A DNA stretch of 9,494 nucleotides from the NCBI GenBank assembly GCA_030431085.1, contig JAUIJW010000079.1:1-9494 (forward strand). The letters are read 5' to 3'. The notes under the pieces are model-generated. The model made no database searches. It was not told the origin of the DNA and worked only from the letters and a program-made list of their open reading frames with translations. The position numbers were made by a program, and so were the translations under genes. Origin of the DNA: Bacteroidia bacterium. GTDB lineage: Bacteria > Bacteroidota > Bacteroidia > Flavobacteriales > Flavobacteriaceae. Every line of letters starts with the position of its first letter. The first letter of the stretch is position 1. Shown here one piece after another: positions 1-5,234 of this stretch.

Positions 1-2090
1 TGGTTACAGTATAAAGCTCTAATATCATCATAGGCTTTAATGTAGGTTACGGGGTTAGATCTACTTGATCTTCCTATTGGATTTTGATCAATAAATTCAA
101 TATGTTTTAACCGTCCATAATTACCCTCAATAGATGTAAATTCGCCTGATTTCTCACCGTAGTTTTGAAGTTCTTTTTGTATGGCTGGATAGAGAATATC
201 TTTAACCAAGGTACTTTTACCACTACCTGAAACTCCGGTAATCACAGTCAAGGATTCTAAAGGAAACTTAACATCAATATTTTTTAAATTATGCTCTCTT
301 GCCCCATTGATTTGAATGAATTTTTGGCTAGTTCTTCTTTCTTTTGGAAGCTCAATTTTCTTTTTTCCTGCAAGATATTCCGCGGTAAGCGTATTAGATT
401 TAATAAACGAACTGTAACTACCCTCACCAACTAATTCACCACCAAATGCACCGGCCTCGGGTCCGATATCGATGATATGATCTGCCATTTTCATGATATC
501 TTCATCATGCTCGACTACAATAACGGTATTGCCTAAATCTCTGAGTTGCAGTAAAACTTGGATTAATTTTTCGGTGTCTTTAGAATGTAGTCCAATACTA
601 GGTTCGTCTAAAATGTACATAGAACCAACTAGACTACTCCCTAAAGAAGTTGCTAGATTAATGCGCTGACTTTCTCCACCAGATAATGAATTTGAGCTTC
701 TGTTGAGAGTTAAATAACTTAAGCCTACTTGATTTAAAAAAGATAACCGGTTAATAATTTCTGTAAGTAATCTTTTGGCAATTTTAGTATCATATTCATT
801 AAGTTTTAAATTTTTAAAGAATACTATAATGTCCTGAATGGGTAGATCAATCAGGTCTAAAATGGTTTTGTTGTCAATTTTCACAAAACTTGCCTCTGTT
901 TTTAATCTCTTGCCTTGACAAGTTGTACATTTGGTTTTGCCACGATATCTTGATAGCATAACACGGTACTGGATTTTATAACTTTTTTCTTCTAAATGTT
1001 TAAAGAATTGGTGTAGCCCCGTGAAGTATGAATTACCATCCCATAAAAGTTTTTTCTGATCTTCTGTAAGTTCATAAAACGGTTTATGTATAGGAAAATC
1101 AAACTTGTAAGCATTTAAAACTAGATCATCTTTAAACTTAGAAAATGATTCGGATTTCCACGGTAGAATAGCGTCATCGTATATTGATAAAGAAGTATTG
1201 GGTGCAACAAGATTTTCATCGATGCCAATAATATTACCATAACCCTCACAGGTAGGGCAGGCACCGTAGGGGTTATTAAAACTAAAGAGGTGTGTATTGG
1301 GCTCTAAAAAAGTCATACCATCTAGTTCAAAGCGGTTATTAAACTCTTTTAGGTTTGGTGTAGATAAATTTTCTATAAAGCAAGTACCTTTACCTTCGTA
1401 GAAAGCTGTTTGTACAGAATCTGCAAGTCGGTTATAAAAATCTTCATCATTTTTTGTAATAACTCTGTCAATAATAAGATATAAATCATCAGAATTAGCT
1501 GATTTAAAATCGTTTATTTTCAGTACATTATCTTTGTGTTTTAAACGTGAAAATCCTTGTTGTTCAAGAATTTTAAGTATAGTTTTTAAGTCACGATCTT
1601 CAGATTTATGAATAGGAGCCATAATCATTAACTTATGACCATTTTCAAGACTTTTGATATAATTGATAACATCGGTTACCGTATCCTTTTTTACAATATT
1701 ACCAGAGATGGGTGAGTAGGTTTTGCCAATTCTAGCAAATAGAAGTTTTAAATAGTCATAAATTTCAGTGGTGGTACCCACTGTAGATCTAGGGTTGGTG
1801 CTGTTAACTTTTTGTTCAATAGCAATAGCTGGAGATATGCCTTTGATAGACTGTACTTTAGGTTTGTTTAACTTCCCTAAAAATTGGCGTGCATAGGATG
1901 AAAGACTCTCAACATATCGCCTCTGGCCCTCGGCATAAAGCGTGTCAAAAGCTAAACTTGATTTACCAGATCCAGATAAACCAGTAATCACCACCAATTT
2001 ATTTCTAGGAATTTTAACATCTATACTTTTCAGGTTGTGAAGTGCTGCACCTTGGATAGTGATAAAATCTTTTAAGTCACTGTTTTTCAA
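1..2090 (-). CDS. uvrA: UvrA, excinuclease ABC subunit A (3' end outside window)
   Basis: UvrA is the ATPase that, with UvrB, finds bulky DNA lesions in nucleotide excision repair. The frame is open from 2090 to the left edge, giving 696 complete codons of a family usually near 940. Visible in order: Walker A GLSGSGKS at residues 37-44, the first zinc-module pair CPTC (C278/C281), its partner CTTC (C388/C391), the ABC signature LSGGESQR from 469, Walker B YILDEP with D495/E496, then the second Walker A GVSGSGKS at 619-626. The last visible residues match the GRS-x-RSNP-x-TY segment of the second ATPase domain; the C-terminal zinc finger is off the window. No in-frame ATG precedes the first conserved residues. 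I chose the TTG at 2090 (protein starts MKNSDLKDF) because a TAnnTTTG promoter box lies 35-42 bases upstream, which would leave any longer reading untranscribed. The exact start is inference; the family assignment is very secure. Confidence 0.97.
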   Translation of the reverse strand, partial: MKNSDLKDFITIQGAALHNLKSIDVKIPRNKLVVITGLSGSGKSSLAFDTLYAEGQRRYVESLSSYARQFLGKLNKPKVQSIKGISPAIAIEQKVNSTNPRSTVGTTTEIYDYLKLLFARIGKTYSPISGNIVKKDTVTDVINYIKSLENGHKLMIMAPIHKSEDRDLKTILKILEQQGFSRLKHKDNVLKINDFKSANSDDLYLIIDRVITKNDEDFYNRLADSVQTAFYEGKGTCFIENLSTPNLKEFNNRFELDGMTFLEPNTHLFSFNNPYGACPTCEGYGNIIGIDENLVAPNTSLSIYDDAILPWKSESFSKFKDDLVLNAYKFDFPIHKPFYELTEDQKKLLWDGNSYFTGLHQFFKHLEEKSYKIQYRVMLSRYRGKTKCTTCQGKRLKTEASFVKIDNKTILDLIDLPIQDIIVFFKNLKLNEYDTKIAKRLLTEIINRLSFLNQVGLSYLTLNRSSNSLSGGESQRINLATSLGSSLVGSMYILDEPSIGLHSKDTEKLIQVLLQLRDLGNTVIVVEHDEDIMKMADHIIDIGPEAGAFGGELVGEGSYSSFIKSNTLTAEYLAGKKKIELPKERRTSQKFIQINGAREHNLKNIDVKFPLESLTVITGVSGSGKSTLVKDILYPAIQKELQNYGEKSGEFTSIEGNYGRLKHIEFIDQNPIGRSSRSNPVTYIKAYDDIRALYCN

Positions 2091-2124
2091 TATGTTAAAT
2101 TCTTTAATAGTTGAGTAATATTTA

Positions 2125-2132
2125 CAAAGATA
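2125..2132 (-). promoter_or_regulatory. uvrA -7 promoter box (TATCTTTG)
   Basis: Read on the minus strand this is TATCTTTG, a full match to the Bacteroidota -7 consensus TAnnTTTG. It would start transcription near 2120, about 30 bases before the TTG start of uvrA. I see no TTG -33 element at the usual 17-23 base spacing, so the call rests on the -7 box and its position. Confidence 0.55.
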
Positions 2133-2180
2133 ACGACTATTATTGGTTGTAAAAAATGATGTAAATCTTAAAGTTATCTT

Positions 2181-2208
2181 AAAAAAAACAAAAAAAAACA
2201 AAAAAAAA
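2181..2208 (+). repeat. Three A-tracts (A8-C-A9-C-A9) upstream of sigma-gene promoter
   Basis: Runs of 8, 9 and 9 adenines are separated by single cytosines, so the tracts begin 9-10 bases apart, close to one helical turn. They end exactly at the TTTG -33 element of the sigma-gene promoter. A T-rich stretch (T5, T8, T5; 2214-2234) fills the promoter spacer. A/T tracts of this kind act as UP-like elements or bend DNA in many bacteria; that role here is inference. The run is also prone to slippage, so its exact length may vary between isolates or be a sequencing uncertainty. Confidence 0.6.
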
Positions 2209-2209
2209 T

Positions 2210-2241
2210 TTGCTTTTTAGTTTTTTTTGTTTTTATATTTG
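2210..2241 (+). promoter_or_regulatory. Consensus flavobacterial promoter of the ECF sigma gene
   Basis: TTG at 2210-2212 (inside TTTG), then 21 bases, then TATATTTG at 2234-2241. Both elements and the spacing fit the TTG-N17-23-TAnnTTTG consensus described for Flavobacterium. Transcription should begin about 2246, giving an unusually long leader of roughly 135 bases before the ATG at 2383. Other -7 boxes in this window sit only about 20-40 bases from their start codons. Confidence 0.75.
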
Positions 2242-2245
2242 ACCC

Positions 2246-2270
2246 GAGACTTTGAAAGAGAACTAGTCTC
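2246..2270 (+). promoter_or_regulatory. 5'-terminal stem-loop of the sigma-gene leader
   Basis: GAGACT (2246-2251) pairs perfectly with AGTCTC (2265-2270) around a 13-base loop. It would lie at or within a few bases of the 5' end of the transcript predicted from the promoter just upstream. A 5'-terminal stem-loop commonly protects mRNA from decay; it could also be part of a regulatory switch. There is no T-run after it, so it is not a terminator. Confidence 0.45.
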
Positions 2271-2335
2271 CCCTAATTATTAACTTTTAAATTTTTGCTT
2301 ATAGTATAGTTCTACTTTTCATAACAATAATAATT

Positions 2336-2364
2336 TGAAATTGATATTAATCACATCAATTTTA
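2336..2364 (+). promoter_or_regulatory. Second leader hairpin just upstream of the RBS
   Basis: AAATTGAT (2338-2345) and ATCAATTT (2355-2362) form a perfect 8-bp inverted repeat with a 9-base loop. A G-U and a U-A pair extend it to 10 bp. It ends 10 bases before the AGGGGA ribosome binding site. It could be an RNA hairpin that affects ribosome access or, as DNA, an operator for a dimeric regulator. The sequence alone does not decide. Confidence 0.45.
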
Positions 2365-2370
2365 TAAAAA

Positions 2371-2380
2371 AAAAGGGGAA
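2371..2380 (+). promoter_or_regulatory. G-rich ribosome binding site of the sigma gene
   Basis: AAAAGGGGAA ends 2 bases before the ATG at 2383 and is the only strong purine-rich, G-containing start signal in the window. The starts of nth, bcp, the dipeptidase gene and bshA have only A/T-rich upstream bases, as is usual for flavobacteria. AGGGGA (2374-2379) is complementary over 6 bases to UCCCCU (2269-2274) in the same leader, so it could be masked by base pairing. Confidence 0.5.
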
Positions 2381-2382
2381 TT

Positions 2383-2967
2383 ATGCATACACAAAAATTA
2401 GACGACAGTGTCTTAGTTAAAAACTACATTGAAGGCGACGAAAGAGCTCTAGAAGTACTAATCTTACGCCACAAACAAAGAATTTTCAGTTTTATTTACT
2501 CAAAAGTACAAGATAGAGATGTTGCAGACGACATTTTTCAGGATACTTTTATTAAAGTTATTAATACTTTAAAGTTGGGTAAGTATAATGAAGAAGGTAA
2601 ATTCTTACCTTGGACAATGAGAATTGCCCACAATTTAATAATCGACTTCTTTAGAAAAGGTAATAGAATGCCTACTTTTCAGAACACAGATGAATTTGAT
2701 ATTTTTTCAGTGCTTGGTGATAATGCCTTAAGTGCAGAGAATGAATTGATAAGAAATCAAATTTATAATGATGTAAAGAAATTGGTAAAAGAATTACCAG
2801 AAGATCAAAGAGAGGTTTTAATGATGAGAATCTTTAAAGACATGAGTTTTAAAGAAATCTCTGAGCAAACTAATGTAAGTATTAATACCGCATTAGGAAG
2901 AATGCGATATGCATTAATAAACTTGAGAAAAATGATAGATAATAACAATATTATCTTAACAAATTAA
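2383..2967 (+). CDS. ECF-type RNA polymerase sigma-70 family factor
   Basis: A 194-residue two-domain sigma factor that directs RNA polymerase to a subset of promoters. Region 2 spans about residues 23-95, with the core-binding and -10 recognition helices (DVADDIFQDTF at 46-56, PWTMRIAHN at 76-84). After a linker, region 4 spans about 131-183 with the helix-turn-helix (SFKEISEQTNVSINTALGR). There is no region 1 or 3, which is the ECF layout. ECF sigmas are often paired with a membrane anti-sigma factor; none is encoded next to it here, so control may lie in its promoter and leader instead. The start is set by the G-rich ribosome binding site just before ATG 2383. Only 83 AT-rich bases and no clear terminator separate it from the 46-codon ORF downstream, so the two are probably co-transcribed. 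The regulon cannot be read from the sequence, so I give no gene symbol. Confidence 0.93.
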   Translation: MHTQKLDDSVLVKNYIEGDERALEVLILRHKQRIFSFIYSKVQDRDVADDIFQDTFIKVINTLKLGKYNEEGKFLPWTMRIAHNLIIDFFRKGNRMPTFQNTDEFDIFSVLGDNALSAENELIRNQIYNDVKKLVKELPEDQREVLMMRIFKDMSFKEISEQTNVSINTALGRMRYALINLRKMIDNNNIILTN

Positions 2968-3050
2968 TAATTTTTAAATTTTTTTTAGTATTGATACAAT
3001 ATTTAAAAGTTTTGCTCGTTTTCTAATTATATCCCTAAAAAATATGATTT

Positions 3051-3191
3051 ATGGCAAAACTTTACACTGAAAGATTTTTCAAAGAAAAACTTGACCCAAA
3101 AACAGAAACAGTATCTTTTTTGTTAAACTATTCAAAATCGGTAAATGCGGTCAAGACAGAAAAAGAAAGCTTAATGTTTCATTTGAATTAA
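3051..3191 (+). CDS. Small hypothetical protein, 46 aa
   Basis: An ATG-to-TAA frame of 46 codons fills the space between the sigma gene and a strong terminator whose stem starts 4 bases after the stop. The product begins MAKLYTERFFKEKLDPKTET, continues with a hydrophobic patch (VSFLLNYSKSV, residues 21-31) and ends LMFHLN. It is lysine-rich, has no cysteine, no signal peptide and no credible membrane helix, so it should be cytoplasmic. Support for it being real: tight fit to the terminator, same strand as the sigma gene, and a natural-looking amphipathic composition. I do not recognise a domain. A partner or regulator of the upstream sigma factor is conceivable but only from position. A second ATG at 3044 is in another frame and hits a stop after eight codons, so 3051 is the start. 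Confidence 0.6.
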   Translation: MAKLYTERFFKEKLDPKTETVSFLLNYSKSVNAVKTEKESLMFHLN

Positions 3192-3195
3192 TCGG

Positions 3196-3227
3196 AAAAA
3201 ACTCTTAAGAAATTAAGAGTTTTTTTT
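3196..3227. terminator. Bidirectional intrinsic terminator
   Basis: A perfect 13-bp stem (3196-3208 with 3213-3225) closes a GAAA tetraloop: AACTCTTAA-GAAA-TTAAGAGTT plus flanking A/T pairs. Read from the left it ends in a run of eight T; read from the right it ends in six T. It therefore serves both the sigma gene/small ORF transcript (plus) and nth (minus), whose stop codon overlaps the T-run at 3226-3228. Confidence 0.88.
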
Positions 3228-3858
3228 ATTTTAAAGATTTTCTACCAACAGTTTTAGTGATGATATCTTTTTCTATATCCCATCCACGGGCAGGAGAATA
3301 TTCTCGACCATAGTATATAATTTGTAAATGCAATTTATTCCATAATTCTTTAGGGAATAGGCGCTTAGCATCTTTTTCTGTTTGGGTTACATTTTTTCCA
3401 GTGCTCAAATTCCAACGATACATTAATCGGTGAATATGGGTGTCTATAGGAAATGCAGGAACATTAAAGGCTTGGCTCATAACTACAGAAGCAGTTTTAT
3501 GTCCTACAGCCGGTAGAGCTTCCAAGTCTTCAAAATTGGCTGGTACTTCGCCATTATGTTTGTCTAGTATAATTTGAGATAGCCCGTAGATACCTTTAGA
3601 TTTCATTGGCGATAAACCTACAGGTTTGATGATATCTCTAATGTCTTCAATGCTTAATTTTACCATACTGGCCGGATTATCAGCCTTAGCGAATAATAAT
3701 GGTGTAATTTGATTGACTCTTGCATCTGTGCTTTGAGCCGAAAGTAAAACTGCAATTAATAATGTATAAGGATCTTTATGGTTTAGAGGTATTGGTGGAT
3801 GTGGATATAATTCTTCCAACGTATCAATTACAAATTGAACTTTTTCTTTTTTGTTCAT
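3226..3858 (-). CDS. nth: Endonuclease III (DNA glycosylase/AP lyase), cysteine-free variant
   Basis: Removes oxidised pyrimidines from DNA and nicks the abasic site, in base excision repair. At 210 residues it has the family's usual length. Helix-hairpin-helix LEALPAVGHKTASVV (112-126) carries the catalytic lysine K121 (E. coli K120), and FPIDTHIHR (136-144) carries the catalytic aspartate D139 (E. coli D138). AQSTD (41-45) is the usual early motif. The odd point is the C-terminus: where E. coli Nth has four cysteines holding a [4Fe-4S] cluster, this protein reads REYSPARGWDIEKDIITK, and there is no cysteine anywhere in it. It should thus be a cluster-free enzyme; both catalytic residues remain, so I expect activity. 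The ATG at 3858 diverges from bcp across 35 bp and shares an overlapping promoter region with it. MutY is unlikely because the conserved lysine is present and no C-terminal domain follows. Confidence 0.93.
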   Translation of the reverse strand: MNKKEKVQFVIDTLEELYPHPPIPLNHKDPYTLLIAVLLSAQSTDARVNQITPLLFAKADNPASMVKLSIEDIRDIIKPVGLSPMKSKGIYGLSQIILDKHNGEVPANFEDLEALPAVGHKTASVVMSQAFNVPAFPIDTHIHRLMYRWNLSTGKNVTQTEKDAKRLFPKELWNKLHLQIIYYGREYSPARGWDIEKDIITKTVGRKSLK

Positions 3859-3866
3859 ATTTTAGG

Positions 3867-3874
3867 TATTTTTG
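3867..3874 (+). promoter_or_regulatory. bcp -7 promoter box (TATTTTTG), left half of a dyad
   Basis: A full TAnnTTTG match ending 19 bases before the bcp ATG, so the leader would be only about 13-15 bases. No TTG lies at standard -33 spacing (the nearest is 13 bases away). It is also one arm of a perfect 8-bp inverted repeat with the nth box at 3880-3887, five bases apart. Confidence 0.5.
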
Positions 3875-3879
3875 ATGCA

Positions 3880-3887
3880 CAAAAATA
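3880..3887 (-). promoter_or_regulatory. nth -7 promoter box (TATTTTTG on minus), right half of a dyad
   Basis: On the minus strand this reads TATTTTTG, identical to the bcp box on the other strand, and lies 21 bases upstream of the nth ATG. No proper -33 TTG is seen. Because the two boxes point toward each other and overlap in footprint, polymerase could probably occupy only one at a time. The same dyad could instead be a repressor site. Confidence 0.5.
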
Positions 3888-3893
3888 AGAATT

Positions 3894-4352
3894 ATGACAA
3901 CATTAACGAGTGGGGATATAGCCCCAGATTTTTCTGCAATAAATCAACATGGAAATACAGTAAATCTTAAAGACTTTAAAGGTAAAAAAGTGGTTTTATT
4001 TTTTTACCCGAAAGCTAGTACTCCTGGATGTACTGCTGAGGCTTGTAATTTGAGAGATAATTATACAGATTTAATAGAAAGAGGTTATGAGGTAATTGGA
4101 GTAAGTGCAGACACTATAAAAAGGCAATCTAATTTTGCTGTTAAGAATGAGTTACCGTATAATTTATTGGCAGATGTAGATAAAAAGATCATAGAGGATT
4201 ATGGTGTGTGGGGACCAAAAAAATTTATGGGAAGAGAATATGAAGGTATTCATAGAACTACTTTTGTTATTGATGAAAAAGGTAATATTGAAGATGTAAT
4301 TTTAAAAGTAAAAACGAAAGACCATACCAATCAAATTGTAAAAACTAAGTAA
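3894..4352 (+). CDS. bcp: Peroxiredoxin, Bcp/PrxQ type (thiol peroxidase)
   Basis: Reduces hydrogen peroxide and organic hydroperoxides in the cytoplasm using a cysteine thiol that thioredoxin or another thiol system then re-reduces. The 152-residue protein is a single AhpC/TSA thioredoxin-fold domain of normal length with no signal peptide. The PxxxTxxC active site is P39-K-A-S-T43-P-G-C46, with the peroxidatic cysteine C46 and the resolving cysteine C51 five residues on (GCTAEAC), which marks the atypical 2-Cys Bcp/PrxQ class. The conserved catalytic arginine is R121 (GIHRTTFVID). It is divergent from nth with overlapping promoter boxes, so peroxide defence and repair of oxidised bases may share control; that link is inference. 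The gene ends convergent to the acyltransferase gene with 21 bases between stops. Confidence 0.95.
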   Translation: MTTLTSGDIAPDFSAINQHGNTVNLKDFKGKKVVLFFYPKASTPGCTAEACNLRDNYTDLIERGYEVIGVSADTIKRQSNFAVKNELPYNLLADVDKKIIEDYGVWGPKKFMGREYEGIHRTTFVIDEKGNIEDVILKVKTKDHTNQIVKTK

Positions 4353-4360
4353 GTAGTTTT
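4341..4360. terminator. Weak hairpin at the bcp end, possible two-way terminator
   Basis: AAAACTA (4341-4347) and TAGTTTT (4354-4360) form a perfect 7-bp stem with a 6-base loop, centred on the bcp stop codon between convergent genes. Only four or five T follow on either strand and the stem has a single G-C pair, so termination would be inefficient. Confidence 0.35.
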
Positions 4361-4373
4361 AATATAAGTCACA

Positions 4374-5186
4374 TTAGTACATATCCCAAAACTCTCTCTT
4401 TTTATTGAGGGCATCTTCACTTTTTTGATATTCATCTATAGGGGTAACCTTAAGAAATGAAGGATGTTGTTCAATAGCGTATTCTATTTTTTCTACAATG
4501 TCTTTAATGCTATCATTTTCATAATCAATCTCTAATGGTTGTTTTATAACCATAGATTGAAGAATCCCTCTTTTTTTTATGAGAAGTCCTTTTTTGTCAA
4601 ACGATCTTCTAAACCCGTCAATGACAATAGGAATTACAATAGGTTTATTTTCACGAATGATGTGAGCAGTACCTCTTCTAATGGGTTTGAATGGTGTTGT
4701 TGTGCCTTGCGGAAAAGTAATTACCCAACCATCGTTAAGTGCCTTAGTGATATTAGATACATCAGAGAGCTTTACTTGTTTTTTTACTTCTTTACCTTTT
4801 TCTCTCCATGTACGTTCAATGGATACAGATCCGGCATAAGCCATAATTTTAGGCAATAACCCAGATTTCATTGTTTCTTTAGCAGCAACGAAGTAAATAT
4901 TTAATTTTGGTTGCCAGAGGTATCCAATATCTTTAATATTATCCACTCTTCCGCTCAGAGCAGCATTAAATACATGAAACATAGCAGCCACATCAGCAAA
5001 GTAAGTTTGATGATTTGATACAAAAAGAACATTGTTGTGTGGTAAATCCCGAATAATTTCAGAACCTTCAATTTGCAATTCATTAAACCCTCGATAACGT
5101 CTATGAGAGATTAGACCAAAAGTTCTAATCAACATCTTTTTTAAAAACAAGATATTTCCGAAAACATCGCGTTTAAATAGAGCCAT
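4374..5186 (-). CDS. PlsC-like lysophospholipid acyltransferase family protein, variant motifs
   Basis: A 270-residue member of the glycerolipid acyltransferase superfamily, whose members transfer acyl groups to lyso-lipids at the inner membrane. Numbered from ATG 5186, the signs are motif I SNHQTYFAD (H59, D65), motif II GSVSIER (119-125), motif III FPQGTTTPF (158-166) and motif IV VIPIVIDG. Two are unusual: motif I is H-X5-D instead of the standard H-X4-D, and the motif III glutamate of FPEGT is glutamine (Q160). The substrate is not predictable; aminolipid synthesis is possible as well as phosphatidic acid synthesis. No true transmembrane helix is seen. The frame extends to a TTG at 5207 (277 aa), but that codon lies within the -7 box of a consensus promoter, so I prefer ATG 5186. 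It follows the Nudix gene by 39 bases and can be read from both that gene's promoter and its own. Confidence 0.85.
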   Translation of the reverse strand: MALFKRDVFGNILFLKKMLIRTFGLISHRRYRGFNELQIEGSEIIRDLPHNNVLFVSNHQTYFADVAAMFHVFNAALSGRVDNIKDIGYLWQPKLNIYFVAAKETMKSGLLPKIMAYAGSVSIERTWREKGKEVKKQVKLSDVSNITKALNDGWVITFPQGTTTPFKPIRRGTAHIIRENKPIVIPIVIDGFRRSFDKKGLLIKKRGILQSMVIKQPLEIDYENDSIKDIVEKIEYAIEQHPSFLKVTPIDEYQKSEDALNKKREFWDMY

Positions 5187-5204
5187 TTTTGGTATTTTGG
5201 ATAA

Positions 5205-5234
5205 CAAACATAAAGAAAAATTAACTTATAGCAA
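5205..5234 (-). promoter_or_regulatory. Consensus promoter of the acyltransferase gene, inside the Nudix gene end
   Basis: On the minus strand: TTG (5234-5232), 19 bases, then TATGTTTG (5212-5205), matching TTG-N17-23-TAnnTTTG in full. Transcription would begin near 5200, giving a leader of about 14 bases before ATG 5186. The -33 element is in the last codons of the Nudix gene. This argues against the TTG at 5207 as a start codon. Confidence 0.65.

Noticed and set aside
2181..2234. A-rich block followed by T-rich block read as a terminator or transposon-end inverted repeat
   Set aside because: It lies between divergent genes with nothing to terminate, the arms pair only imperfectly with A-T pairs, and there is no target-site duplication or transposase. 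The promoter reading explains it better.
2968..3050. Separate promoter or terminator between the sigma gene and the 46-codon ORF
   Set aside because: The best -7 candidate is AAGTTTTG (3007-3014), which misses the conserved T, with no -33 at proper spacing; the A/T palindromes present are too weak to terminate.
3007..3191. Small ORF as an anti-sigma factor
   Set aside because: It has no membrane helix, zinc-binding motif or recognisable anti-sigma domain; only its position suggests a link, so it is left as hypothetical.
4539..4859. Plus-strand open frame of 106 codons
   Set aside because: It lies wholly antisense to the conserved acyltransferase gene, has a cysteine/phenylalanine/serine-rich random-looking composition and no start signal.
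5187..5207. TTG start at 5207 for the acyltransferase
   Set aside because: It overlaps a consensus -7 box; the ATG at 5186 is preceded by a suitably placed promoter and begins where the protein-like N-terminus begins.
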